Of a DNA stretch of 64,000 nt, positions 35,868 to 47,700 are shown in pieces. Within the stretch, counting starts at the first letter, position 1. Each line of letters starts with the position of its first letter. The translations under genes were made by a program, and so were the position numbers. The notes below the pieces were generated by a model that was not told the DNA's origin, ran no database searches, and worked only from the letters and a program-made list of their open reading frames with translations. This DNA is from Triatoma infestans (lineage: Eukaryota > Arthropoda > Insecta > Hemiptera > Reduviidae): assembly GCA_011037195.1 (NCBI GenBank), contig JAAEAF010006799.1:186001-250000 (forward strand). Reading direction: 5' to 3'.

Positions 35868-36965
35868 CTAGCTAAACCCGGCCACGCTTCGCTGTGGCTC
35901 AAACTGATTTTAATTATTAGGGAATTAAATAGAAGTATTATAGTTAACATAGATTCAGCAAGAAAACACATCATCCAGTTTAATACCCTACTTTGCGTTG
36001 CTGTAATCTGAAACGAAAGAAAAAAAAAGAAGTTTTTAACTAAAAGTCTTTTGTTATTGTTAAATTAGTGAATGGACTACATTTTTTGTTTGTCCGTTTT
36101 CTGCATAAACATAAAGATCAGATGGTTTACCGACTGTGGAGCATGCGACATATAATTGCCCATGAGAGAAGCATCCATTTTCTAAATTCAAACCGCACAC
36201 TTGCAAAGATTGTCCTTGTGTTCTATTGGTAGGCATAGCAAACGCAAGGAAAGCATTGGAAACGAACGGCATATCTGTCGGAATGAGTGGTATTCGTGGA
36301 AGTAGTACGTCTTCACCTTTATGGGGTCCAATGAGAATTGTTGCTTCAATTAGATTATTCATCAACTTTTTAACTACTAATCGTGTACAATTGCATAACT
36401 TTGGCTGATGTTTCGGAATAATATAATTGGCTCTCCAATTTAGAATGTGTGGCGGTGATCCGGAAACATCGAGTGAATTAAGAAATTCCGTTGGAATTCA
36501 CAACGTTACTTTGGTCCATCATGGAGTCAATGGATTCGTATGTCACTGTTTCACCTGCGATTCTGTTTAGAATGATGTTGTTCATATCGAGTACATCGAC
36601 ATTTATAGCCGCTAGAATGGCTCTTCCGCTTAATCATCCGTGATTTTGATAATTTGTTTCGTTGCTTTGGAATACCTTGTCTACTAAGACTGCGCGATAC
36701 TGGTGTGAGGTACTTTGAGACTGGTGGCGGTGAGAGGTATTTATAAGTAGTTGAGAAAGAGGTTCAGAGAGCGTACCACCATCGCAACGCATCTGCGTCT
36801 GTCTATTTCTGTCTTTCTGTTTCCTGGGAATTTTGGAATAAAAAGTATATATAAACACTCTTATATAGAAATGCAACGTTGTGTCAAAATTTCAAGTCAA
36901 TGTATTGACTACTTTTCGAGCTGTGCGGACACAAACATACGATGCTTAATTTTTATATATATAGA
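35868..36965 (-). mobile_element. Helitron derivative with helicase C-terminus
   Basis: On the minus strand it begins with TC at 36965-36964 (TCTATATATATAAAAATT). It ends in CTAG at 35871-35868, preceded by a hairpin GCCACAGCGAAGCGTGGC (35898-35881), and sits between A and T as Helitrons do. The AT host site is intact in the paralogous sequence at about 13690-13712, which gives an empty site. It encodes only the end of a Pif1-type helicase and cannot move by itself. Confidence 0.85.
36060..36365 (-). pseudogene. Helitron Pif1-like helicase C-terminal fragment
   Basis: The open minus-strand frame reads AFLAFAMPTNRTQGQSLQVC then CFSHGQLYVACSTVGKPSDL. This matches the last helicase motifs of Helitron replicases (FAMTINKSQGQSLxxVGLxL...FSHGQLYVALSRV). 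Changes at conserved positions (TINKSQ to PTNRTQ, ALSR to ACST) suggest decay. The Rep nuclease and helicase motifs I-IV are missing from the 1.1-kb element. Confidence 0.85.
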
Positions 36966-38147
36966 TGTAGTTGGTATCACAAGTTGGTACTAGACTGTTC
37001 AGAAGAATGGAAGAACTTTTTTCATTGAAGGATGCATTTCTAGTCGAGGTAACTGGTCATATGGGAATTTTTAGGAATGAGGAGGTGGATAGATTTGCGA
37101 AATTAGGCACCACTCTCCCTTTCATCGGACTGTTGATGTGTCTTTGGCAAATGTCTGTCAAGCTTCCAGTAATGGATAGTTTCACAGTATTCTACCCTAC
37201 GAATGAGAACATGGGTTGTCGATAATCTAAGATATTCCATGGAGGTCCGGACAGGGCTATTAATGAGATGTTACTGTGTCTTTCATATAGACCCTCTCGG
37301 TCATCTAGTTAGATCCCTCTTTGGGCATTATGGTTTAAGGAAATACTTCTATGTAATAGGTCACCTACTGACCCCTTTTGTAGGGTCTGTGAGACAGAAG
37401 AAGAAACACTCATCTATCTAATGACAGATTGCTTGGGTTGTGACAAAATTAGGGCTAGGACCATTCGTCGGAACAGCATGTCTGTGGAAGAGCTTATGCT
37501 ATTTCCCTTTAAGGTTATGGTCGGTCAGTGAATCTTAGATGGATTAGAGACGAGACTGGATTATTGATCTAGACAGGGCTGTGTTTTTCTTTTGGGGTAG
37601 CTATATGGGCCGTGTGGCTCTGGCTAGCGCAGGATTTGGTCCCTACACACAGACGAATAATAATAATTATTGGTATAACAAATTTAAAGAAATGGCAACG
37701 AGTTAACCGACTCACTGGCAAAGGAACCATCCAAGAACCAAGCGCTCGATGTAAGTTATTCCAGAATTCTTTGTTCTAGTTTAATTTTCAACTTCAAACT
37801 TAACAGCTTGTCTCTATAGAATACTTTGTGGATCGCAAGCAGTAAGGGTTCTCTACTAAGTTCTTGTTGCAACTCTTTATGGCCGTCTGGAGGTTAAGAA
37901 ACTGCCACTAACCTACAATTTAACACAAATAATAGTGTTAACTGAATCGCATTACTTCCTCTCACAGAAATAAGAGAAAGTAAACTCTCTCAACAAACAA
38001 AATTAAGAAATCTATAAAATTACAGGATAAAGGCTGATTGCATTAATCGTAAATGAAAATATATAATTAAATTAATTATAATGTAATTATTGTATAAATA
38101 CGTTAATAAAATTATTATTATTGTTGTTTTTGTCTTCTTTTTTTATT

Positions 38148-38258
38148 TTTTAATTTAAGGTACATCAACATGTGTTGGCGCCCGGAGATTTATCAGTTCA
38201 CTGCTGGTTCCAGACAATGTTCTCTCGTTACAGAAGAATCCGCACCGCCCCGTAGAAT
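38148..38258 (-). mobile_element. SINE family A tail fragment
   Basis: The minus-strand tail only: antisense A-tail near 38140-38158, then blocks matching CACATGTTGGCGCC and CAGTTCACTGCTGG. It is cut off at the left boundary of the second duplicated segment (about 38262), which may mark a breakpoint. Confidence 0.55.
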
Positions 38259-38738
38259 AGAAGAGGAGACTACGATTAGTTTTTTTGGATTTAGCTTTGG
38301 ATGGATTCGCTATTTGTCGTGATAATTTGAAGAGAAATAAATACTTTACTCATTTGTAGAACACAAAGTATTTGGTTCTATAAAAAATGGATAATGGGAA
38401 GATTATGACACTAAAATCCAGCAATAAATTTATATTCTAAATTCTAAGGAATAAAAATTCTTTTTTTGCTCACAAGAAATGAAAAGTAATCATAGAGTGT
38501 AATCATAGCTTTCAATTAAACAAAGTTTAAGGTTTGAATGGAATTGCTAAAAAAAAGTGAACAATATTAAACTAAATTAAACTTTTTAATTACATATTTG
38601 TTACGGTATTTTTAAATTCAATATAACAATAAAATAATATCAGAAAACATTATATAATATTTTTTAACACTAACATAACATTTTCTAGAACTACCTGTTG
38701 ACTACTGTCATTTTTTCATTAGAAAACATTGCATGCTT

Positions 38739-41700
38739 CTATTTGGAGGCATTCAGCAAATTAAAATATGAATATGCACTTCTGAGTACCTGAAAAATGT
38801 AATTACATTGTTAATATGGAATAGTTTTATTTAAAAAAATAAATATGCTGTGAATCATTCACACAACTTTCTCTTACTCCAGTTCTCAAAATTATAATTG
38901 ACAAATTTTATAGTTTGTGTACCAAATTTAATGAAATTCGAAGTAAACTGAAAAAACTGTTCAGTACAAACCCCACTTCCGGTTAACTAATTTCTTTGAA
39001 ACTCGGAATTTTGGCCATCCATCTATTTATTAATTAATTTTGTTGGGTGATAGAATTGTATAATAAACTTTGATAGCGCTTTAGAGAAAAACATAACCCC
39101 CTAAAGGTGCCATTAAATGAATTTTTCTAGAGAAATGTTTTAAATAAAAGTTGTAGATTTTTATATGTTTACTTTATATAAGAAGTTTCAAGAAAATCGT
39201 CGGAACCATTTTTGAGAAAATCGCGAAAAAATGGAAAAACAATCCTTTAGTAAAGGTGGTAAAGTAAACGCACTTCCGGTCATCTGATTTTTTTCAAACT
39301 CGGAATTTCAACAAAATATTTAATTCTAATTAACACTGTTTAGATGATGGAATTGTTTAATACACTGAAATAGCACTTTAGATGAAACCTAACCCCTTTC
39401 CTCCCACACAACTGCCCTTAAATGAATTTTCCCAGAGAAATGTTTCAAATAAAAGTTGTAGCTACTTGTATGTGTGGTTGATGTAGAAGTTTAAAGAAAA
39501 TCGTCGGAACCATTTTTGAGAAAAACGCAAAAAAGTAAAAAAAACCTGTTAGTAAAGTGGACTTCCGGTTGAGTAATTTTGACAGATGACCCAATGTCAG
39601 ATGCCATGGTGATACCTAAACGTAATATCAAGTTTCAACTTTCTACGGTTTTTTTTTTTGTGAGCTATGCTGTTCACATATACACACACACACTCAGACC
39701 ATTTGCTAAAAACTACTTTTTTGAACTCAGGGGACCTCAAAACAGATATTTCCGGTGAAAATTCGGTATCGAATATTTGACACGATTACAACACTTCCTC
39801 TTACTAGGAGTAAGAGAAAGTAATAAATCTGCTGTGAATCATTCACGCGATTTTCTCTTTCTGCAATAATTGTAATTATAATTGACCAAGTGTCTTCAAA
39901 CTTGGAATTTTTACTAAAGATTTTACGCTCAGTGGCTCTTAATGTTACATTCATTTAATATAGTGGAGAATGCAAATCACATAGCAGCGTTTTTATAGCG
40001 CATTTCTTCAAACCCCTCGAGCACTGGGTTGGCAGTTTAGAGATAGCCTATGACAGATCAGATGGAACCTTCCTAAAATTTATTTTTCTAAAAACATATT
40101 TAAAATAAATTTACAGTTCACTTATACGTTATGTATAGTTAGTATTCCAAGTTGACAAAAAATCGAAAGCCCTATTCAAAAAAAATCTCGGATTGAACGT
40201 TCCGAAAACTGGCTACATCTGGTAATCGATTTTATTTAAACTCGCAAAAAAAAAAATTGAGCAATGCATTTTATGAACTATAATATTTTGTTTAACTCTT
40301 AAGAATTTGAATTAACATTTAAAAGGAAATCTTGACTTAACTTCAATCTTAACAAACTACGGGGGTAAAATCTTAAATCAATTTTACCCCCGTAAAATAT
40401 ATGAACTAATAGTAAGAGGACTCTGTATCAGTTAGTTAGATGTGGTGTTTACGAAAATGGTAGCCAATTTCGAGAAAATGGCAAAACCTGCCTGTGGATT
40501 CATTGTTAACCCACTTACACACTCACACACACTCATATGGGATTAAACCCAGTGGAGGCGGGCCCCCTGAGCAATTGAAATTGAGGAGACCCTTCGAAAA
40601 GTATCTGTTAATACATTTCTAATTTTCCAATCAAATGGTTTTAATAAACCAATATTAATTATAAAAATGGAACATTAACATTTATTAAAGAAAAATTAAA
40701 TATTTTTAATTTTAATAAACCAATGCAACTTTAAATATTTACATTTCTCAATTTGTTTATTATTGGATTCATTTTTTTTCTCTTATATTTTGGATAAAAT
40801 TTGAGAAAGTTTATTGATGAAGATCAGATTTGTTTGACTTCATTTTTTTTGGATTAGGTAAACATTTTTTTAATCAATTAAGATTCATCAGATTCTGGAC
40901 ATTTGCGAATCTTTGGCAAACTGTAGTCCTCACATGTTGGTCTAGTAGCTAGCGCGCTCGCCTTTTGTGCGAGAATTCTGGGTTCGATTCCCGTGAGGGC
41001 AAAATCGATGTTGACCCAGCATCGTTATAAAAAGTGGAAAGCTACAGATAGTAGCACCCTAGGTAGCAAAGGCTGGAACTAAACGGCGTGGGATCTGCGG
41101 CGTGCTTTACCACACGCCGCCTATTCAAATCGCCGTCGTGGAAGCCTTTGCCCTTCATGCGCTGATGAGCCATAAGGTTTTTTTTTTTTTGTAAAAACCA
41201 TTTTGATCCGTAGTCGCGTAAGCGGTGCCTACTTTGCTTGTTTGATAGCCAGCACTGACTCCCCCCTAGTACACAGACTTATACACAAAACAAAGGTGCA
41301 AACATACGAGAGAGATCACGGAAAGTATATGTTTATACTCAAGGGACCTTTAATCACCTACGTATTTCCGGTGAAAACACAATTTCAAAAAGTTTAAACG
41401 CTCACAATACTTCCTGCCATAGCAGTAAGAGAAAGTAAAAAAAAAAGGATTAAAAATAACATTCGTGATTTAAGTAATTACTTTTATGAACTGACATTGG
41501 TAAATGTGTTCATAGAAGCATCCATAAATCCTCCTGCGTTTACAGTTAGTGGTTTCATCGCTCGATGAGCTATCATTAATACATAATATTTCATGTGTTC
41601 GCTGTGTTTAATCCAGTCACTGTCGTATATTTCATTAAGTATGTTTGCACTCTATACAGAAAACAATATGTTACAATAAAAGAGGTCGAATATTACAGCA

Positions 41701-44700
41701 ATCTATCGATATATCGATAGTTTTATTTGACATTAATAATCGAATCAAAAAATTTAATAATAATATTTTATTTTAAAGTCTTGACTTACCGCTTGTTTAA
41801 TTTGCTCTCCATACCAGCAGAATAAGAATGTATGAGACAGTTCCGCCATTAAGAAGAAAAAGAATGTCAATTTAGATGAGGGTTCTACTTCTTTCTAATA
41901 ATAAATATATTCATCTGAATTAATAATATGATAACCTTAAATTGGAACATTTACAAATATATATTTTACATTATACTGTATTATTCTGACTGAAATACAA
42001 ACTTATTGCCTTAGAACGTCAGCTACAGTTAGTTGTATATATATGATGCAATAAACAGATAATTAAAAGTTAATATATTCTACATATATAATTTAATAGA
42101 AATAGTAAGTTATTAATGAAATAATAATAAAAATAATAGTATTAGGAGTAGCAATAAAATGAAATAATAGTAATATTGAAAATAAATGAACATAATCACC
42201 GCTACTTTGATTTTACCTTTTATCTTCTTTCTAAGAAAATTTCACTAAACCATTTAATAATGATGTGTTATTATATATAAGGAACATACAGTAATTGAAG
42301 AGACAAACAATGTAAATATAAACAAAACAATGAAGAAGGTACATTCAGTGTCATTGTCATCTGGTTAAGTCTCTCAGTTAAACTCTTATTTCACAATCAA
42401 CTTTTCAAAAATGGAATTAGATCGGTACTTTTGAAGAACATTCGTTCGGCGATCCGATTTCTGGAATCTAAACCATCTGAACTTTGTTACCGAATGCTTA
42501 AACAATAACTGTGTCTAGTATGTAAATCATGCGAACTTCTACAACTGGATTGAATCGCTCGAAAATCGCAGTGCAACAAGTGTACCTCATTTGCAAATGC
42601 GAGAAGGTGTATTGATGCTTGTCATCAAACAAGTCATACGAGATTCATAGGAGAAATTACTATTGAAAAAAAAATTCTATAAGTATTGGCATACATCATT
42701 CCATTATTTATAGTAGACTGGTAAAACATTTCAAGATAGGCTCACACAATTATGGGACCTATAAAAAAAAAAAAATCAGATTTTCTGTTTCAGGGTTCTC
42801 AAGCGTCATTTAAATGAAGGAGATACATTGTTCGAGAGTATTGAGATATGCGAACGTGAAAGCATCCCAGCTTTCCAGAGAGGAAAAAATTCAAGACCAA
42901 TCATCGGCCCAGATGGGTGGATAGCCAAATGTAGCCCGATGTTTTTGGAGGTTGTGGTAGACGAGAAGAACTCAAGATTTTTAGATAAATATCTAGGATT
43001 CATTTATAAATAATATTTGGGGACACTTACCGAAGTGAAAAGTATGCATGAAAGGCAGAGCATAAATGTGGCGCCGGTCATCATTGTTAGGAGACTATAA
43101 TAGTATACATCATTAAACACTGCAAACAACCTGGAAATAATAATGAGAATTTTAATTTAGGACGCTTAAACATCTGTGGTCATTGGCGCGCGGAGCCTTC
43201 TCAGTGCACTGCCGGCCTCCGGACAGTGTTCTCTCGTTACAGGTAACACTGTCCGGTGACGGAGCTGTGAATGCTCCTACGAAGAAAAAAAATCTAAGGT
43301 TAGCACAGCTGGGCTCGAACCCGGGTCCTACGCGTGGGAGTCCAGTACGCTAAACACTTAGCTATTCCCTTCTCACTGAGAATTATTATATCTATTACGA
43401 TTAATTATCAATAATTATATTAATTTGATTAATATATTTAAGTTGAATGTCTTTAATTTTTTGTGTCATACTATCTAAGTGGAAGTGGATATTTTCGTAA
43501 TTAAGTTTTTCACAAGCACGCACACACATCTGTGGACAAAACATGTCATCTGAAACTGAAAAATCGTATAAAGCACAAACATGAAATCCCGTTTATTTAC
43601 TACTACTGCACCTGACAACAAAAGTTTTTTTTTTTGTTTAAAATCTATCAACCAGAAGTGGGACATTATTATGTTTTAGTTTCTTCAGATTTTCGCGATT
43701 TTCTCATAATTGCTCTAATACTCACATAAATATCTATTGTTTATATTTGAAGGTAATTAGGTATATGGGAACTTTCATTTATAGTACCAATTCAGTTTAA
43801 TCAATATATGGTTCTGTCACTTACATAATAATACATGGACGTAACAAGAGATGTAGTAGCTAAAATTCTAAATTTGAACAAAGTTGGTTAATCGGAACTG
43901 TGACTTTCCAAAATAACTTTTTTTTTTTTTACAAAATAATAGCTGGATGGCTGGGGTCAAATGAAAAAACTTTTCAATATTTAAAGTTTATTTATCGACG
44001 TTTCAGACGCCTTTGGGGGTCCTTCTTCAGTATCTGTTAAGGAGGGGTAGAGAGTTAGATGTTACATTTAACTCTCTACCGTTAGGTAGAGGGTAAAAAT
44101 GTCCGAAATGTCGATAAATAAACTTTAAAAGTTAAAAAGTGTTTTTCTTTGACCCCACCAACCAACTTTTTTTTATTTTTTGAGGGGATTTTCACCCAAA
44201 CAGCTACGATTTCCTTTTAACCTCGAATGCTGTTGTAAACAGATGAAAGCAAATCACTTTTATTCGAATTTTCTTTTTGGAAAAATTTATTTGAACAGGT
44301 TGTGAGGAATGTTAGGCGTTAAATTTCAATATGGCACTATCTTCTCTGTTATCACTATTATTGGCGTTCTCTTCTATTATTCCAACATCATCACTTCAAC
44401 TCTTGAAGGGCTAAATGAAAATATCTAAGTAACCAAGAAAATTTTGTACAATTTTATAATTTTATTAACTGCAGTAAGAGAAAATTGTGTGATAGTTTCA
44501 CACGACATTTTTTGTTTTATATAATCTATAATGTATTTAAATTTGAAATTAAAAAGAAAAAAAAAGACGATGTCTTCAAGAATCCTTCCTTTCAGTTACA
44601 ATATTTATTTTGTAATCCGATTTACCAGAATAATCAGATCATGGTTTAAAAAATTGTCTGTATTGTTTTCATATTGTAACGCAGCCGGTGGTGCCATCTA

Positions 44701-47700
44701 GGAGAGAAGGCAGGTACCTCAGGTTCTCCTAGTGGCCGCAGGAAGCGCTGGCGACGCTCTAGTTCTCTCTAAAAGAATCGACGAAGTTCTAGAAGATTCC
44801 CCACCGGTATAAATAGTGGGACCGCAGAGAGTTGAGAGAGTTTTCAAGTTACAAACGAAGTCACTAGTTTGTGAAAAGTGTATAAAAAGTGAACAAAGTG
44901 AACTTTTGTGGTTTAAACTGTGAAGTAATTATTATTAAATGTTGTATTTTGAAATTTATTGTGTATAGCAATAAATTGGTGTTTTCTTTATTGAAGTTTA
45001 GAGTATTTTATCTTACGAACCCACTTAAAACTAGTTGCAGTAGCTAGTTTAGTGGGAAAAACTTACAATATTATCTTGGTCTTTCTGTTCGATCTAATGA
45101 AGCTATTCTACATTATAGCAGGATGTATAATTTATACATATACTTAATATCTTTCTTTTTTTAAAGAGGTAAATGCTATAACATATATTTGTGATTCTAA
45201 CAAAAATCTAGAGTGGAATGTTCAAATGACTAATTCATTTCTCAATATTTAATTGCGATATTTAATTTTTAATCATTAGTTATTTGGAATTTTCGCAATT
45301 ATTAATATATTAATTTCTAAATAAGCTGAAGGATTATTCTATTGGCTCTTTTAGCTGCTTTTAACATTGAATTGGCTATTTAAAGGAAAGCTTAACCTTT
45401 CTGGCGTATATCTCAAATAAACTTTCTCACGAAAATCTTCCTTATCTACGTAGATATAGTAAGACTATCAGGTTTAAAGAAAAACATTGTACAGTTTTCT
45501 AATTGGGCAAAAACTAATCATAAAAGATGTTGGAAGTGTTGCCTTCTAGCGGGTATTATTTATTGGTTAGTCAGTCCAGCTATTACAGCCATTCAATAGA
45601 TAATACCATTTCAGTTATTCTTTTTTTGTCAATTAAACTTTATTTTCAGTATATGTTGTATAATATTATAAAAGGTTTTTACAGTAAATTCTAGTGATCT
45701 AGTGGCTAGCATACTTGACTTTCGTGCAAGAAGTTCAGGCTATGATTTCTGTGGAAACAAGATTGTGTTGACCCATTGGGAAGCTACAGATAATAGTGAA
45801 TCTTGAGTGCGAATACCAGAAATAAACCGCGGTGATAATTTCCATGCTCCTCAACAAAAATTGCAGTCTTGGCCCTTAAAGGGCTGTTGCGCCAATGGGT
45901 TTTTTGTTTTTATTTGCCTTAATATAGTTAGGGGTAATGTACATGGATAATTTAGGATTTTAGGAAGACTGGTCCTTAGTAAACGACGCTTGGGGAGAAG
46001 AGTGGACTGGCCAATTCTTCAGAGATCCTGCTCCCATTCCTAACAGTCATACAATATACATGTATAGCTTGCAGAGGTATCAGATATGTAACCGCGGAAA
46101 AACTCTAATTGATCACCACCTACACTCACTTACATTTACACATTATAGACAACACGCTGTAAATATTTGTAATAGGATCCGAAAAGAGGGATCCAAAGCA
46201 GAGAGAGAGGGAGTGAGAGAAAGAGAGGGAGACAGTCTCACTTACTAGTTTAGGCCAGACTATAGTGAGAGAAACTGTTTAAATACAGCTGTGTCAGCCA
46301 TAAGAGGGACTCTACCGACAGTCGTGCACAGAATTCATACAGCAATCACAGCGCTTATGAATTTGCAATCACACGCTCAAAGTTAGTTTGCACACTCTAT
46401 GGAGCCAGTGAGACTATGAATTTTAACAATTTTTACAATTTAACCTCAAAAATCTATAATATAAAAGCCAATAATTATTTTAACAAACAATGTCTTAGTC
46501 GCAAGTTACACCTAAATACGCAACCATCGACATAAAAACTAACACTCTCGCAGCACGAAAAACAATTATCCAAGAACAGAAAATCTGGATTAATAACGAA
46601 ATACGTATACTTTACCAAAAAAAGGAAAAACTAAATAGACAGCTGAAAGATACACACATTGAACTTGCCAATCAATTCCCTAGTTCAAAAAGAGTGTGTA
46701 AACTAACTTTGCTCTGTGCAAGTCTGAGTTATCACATCACACTGCCTGAAAAACGCATCCTGAAGATGGGCGAACGCCCGAAACCGGTCGGTGACCACAA
46801 AATGAAGCAGGCTACCACGGAAAATGTCTCTGATTATAGTTTGTGTACTAAATTTAATGAAATTTGTCGAAAACTGAAAAAAAAAAAACTGTTCAGTAAA
46901 AGTGCACTTCCGGCTTACTGATTTCCTTCAAACTCGGATTTGTGGTCATTCATTTATGTCTAATTAATTTTGTTTGGATGATAGAGTATGAAATCACAAA
47001 TAACCCCACCACTTACCCTAAAAGTGCCCTTAAATGAATTTTCCCAGAGAAACGTTTTAAATAAAAGTTGTAGATCATTGTATGTTTAGTTTATCTGTAT
47101 AGTTTCAAGAAAATCGTCGGAGCCATTTTTGGAGAAAATCGCGAAAAACTAAAAATATCATTTAGTAAAATGTTAAAACAAACATTCTAATTAAGATTAT
47201 TTAAATGACCGAATTGTGTAATAAACAGAAATAGCACTTTAGAGTTTAACCTAACCCCACCCCTCCCCAATAATTTCCTTAAATGAATTTTCCCAGAGAA
47301 ATGTTTCAAATAAAAGTTGTAGCTCCTTGTATGTGTAGTTAATGTAAGAAGTTTAAAGAAAATCGTCGGAACCATTTTTGAGGAAAACGCAAAAAAGTAA
47401 AAAAAAACAACTAGTAAAGTGGAACTTGCGGTTGAGGAATTTTGACAGATAACGCATAGTCAGATCCCATGGTGATACCTAATCGGAATATCAAGTATCA
47501 GCTTTCTACGGTTTTTCGTTTCTGAGCTATGCTGTTCATATACATACACACACACACACACAGACCATTTGCTAAAAACCACTTTTTTGGACTCAGGGGA
47601 CCTCAAAACGGATATTTCCGGTAAAAACTCGATATCGAAAATTTGACACGATTACAATACTTCCTCTTACTAGGAGTAAGAGAAAGTAAAAAAATGCATA

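Larger units (their letters stand above)
35740..37985 (+). mobile_element. Composite TIR element with LINE 3' fragment and Helitron (copy 2)
   Basis: TIR-element interior (35740-35867 and 37666-37985, ending TAAGAGAAAGTAA) is split by the Helitron and by a LINE fragment (about 36982-37665). The fragment has RNase H tail blocks RMEELFSLKDAFLVE and GHMGIFRNEEVDRFAKLG, and CRVC-type cysteines near 37380. The LINE insert is flanked by TTGGTATCACAA and TTGGTATAACAA, an imperfect 12-bp duplication in the TIR element. The same arrangement without Helitron is at 12880-13835, inverted. Confidence 0.6.

Noticed and set aside
40929..41000. Possible second tRNA gene
   Set aside because: It is the head of SINE family B, repeated at 21.9 and 45.7 kb with the same tail.
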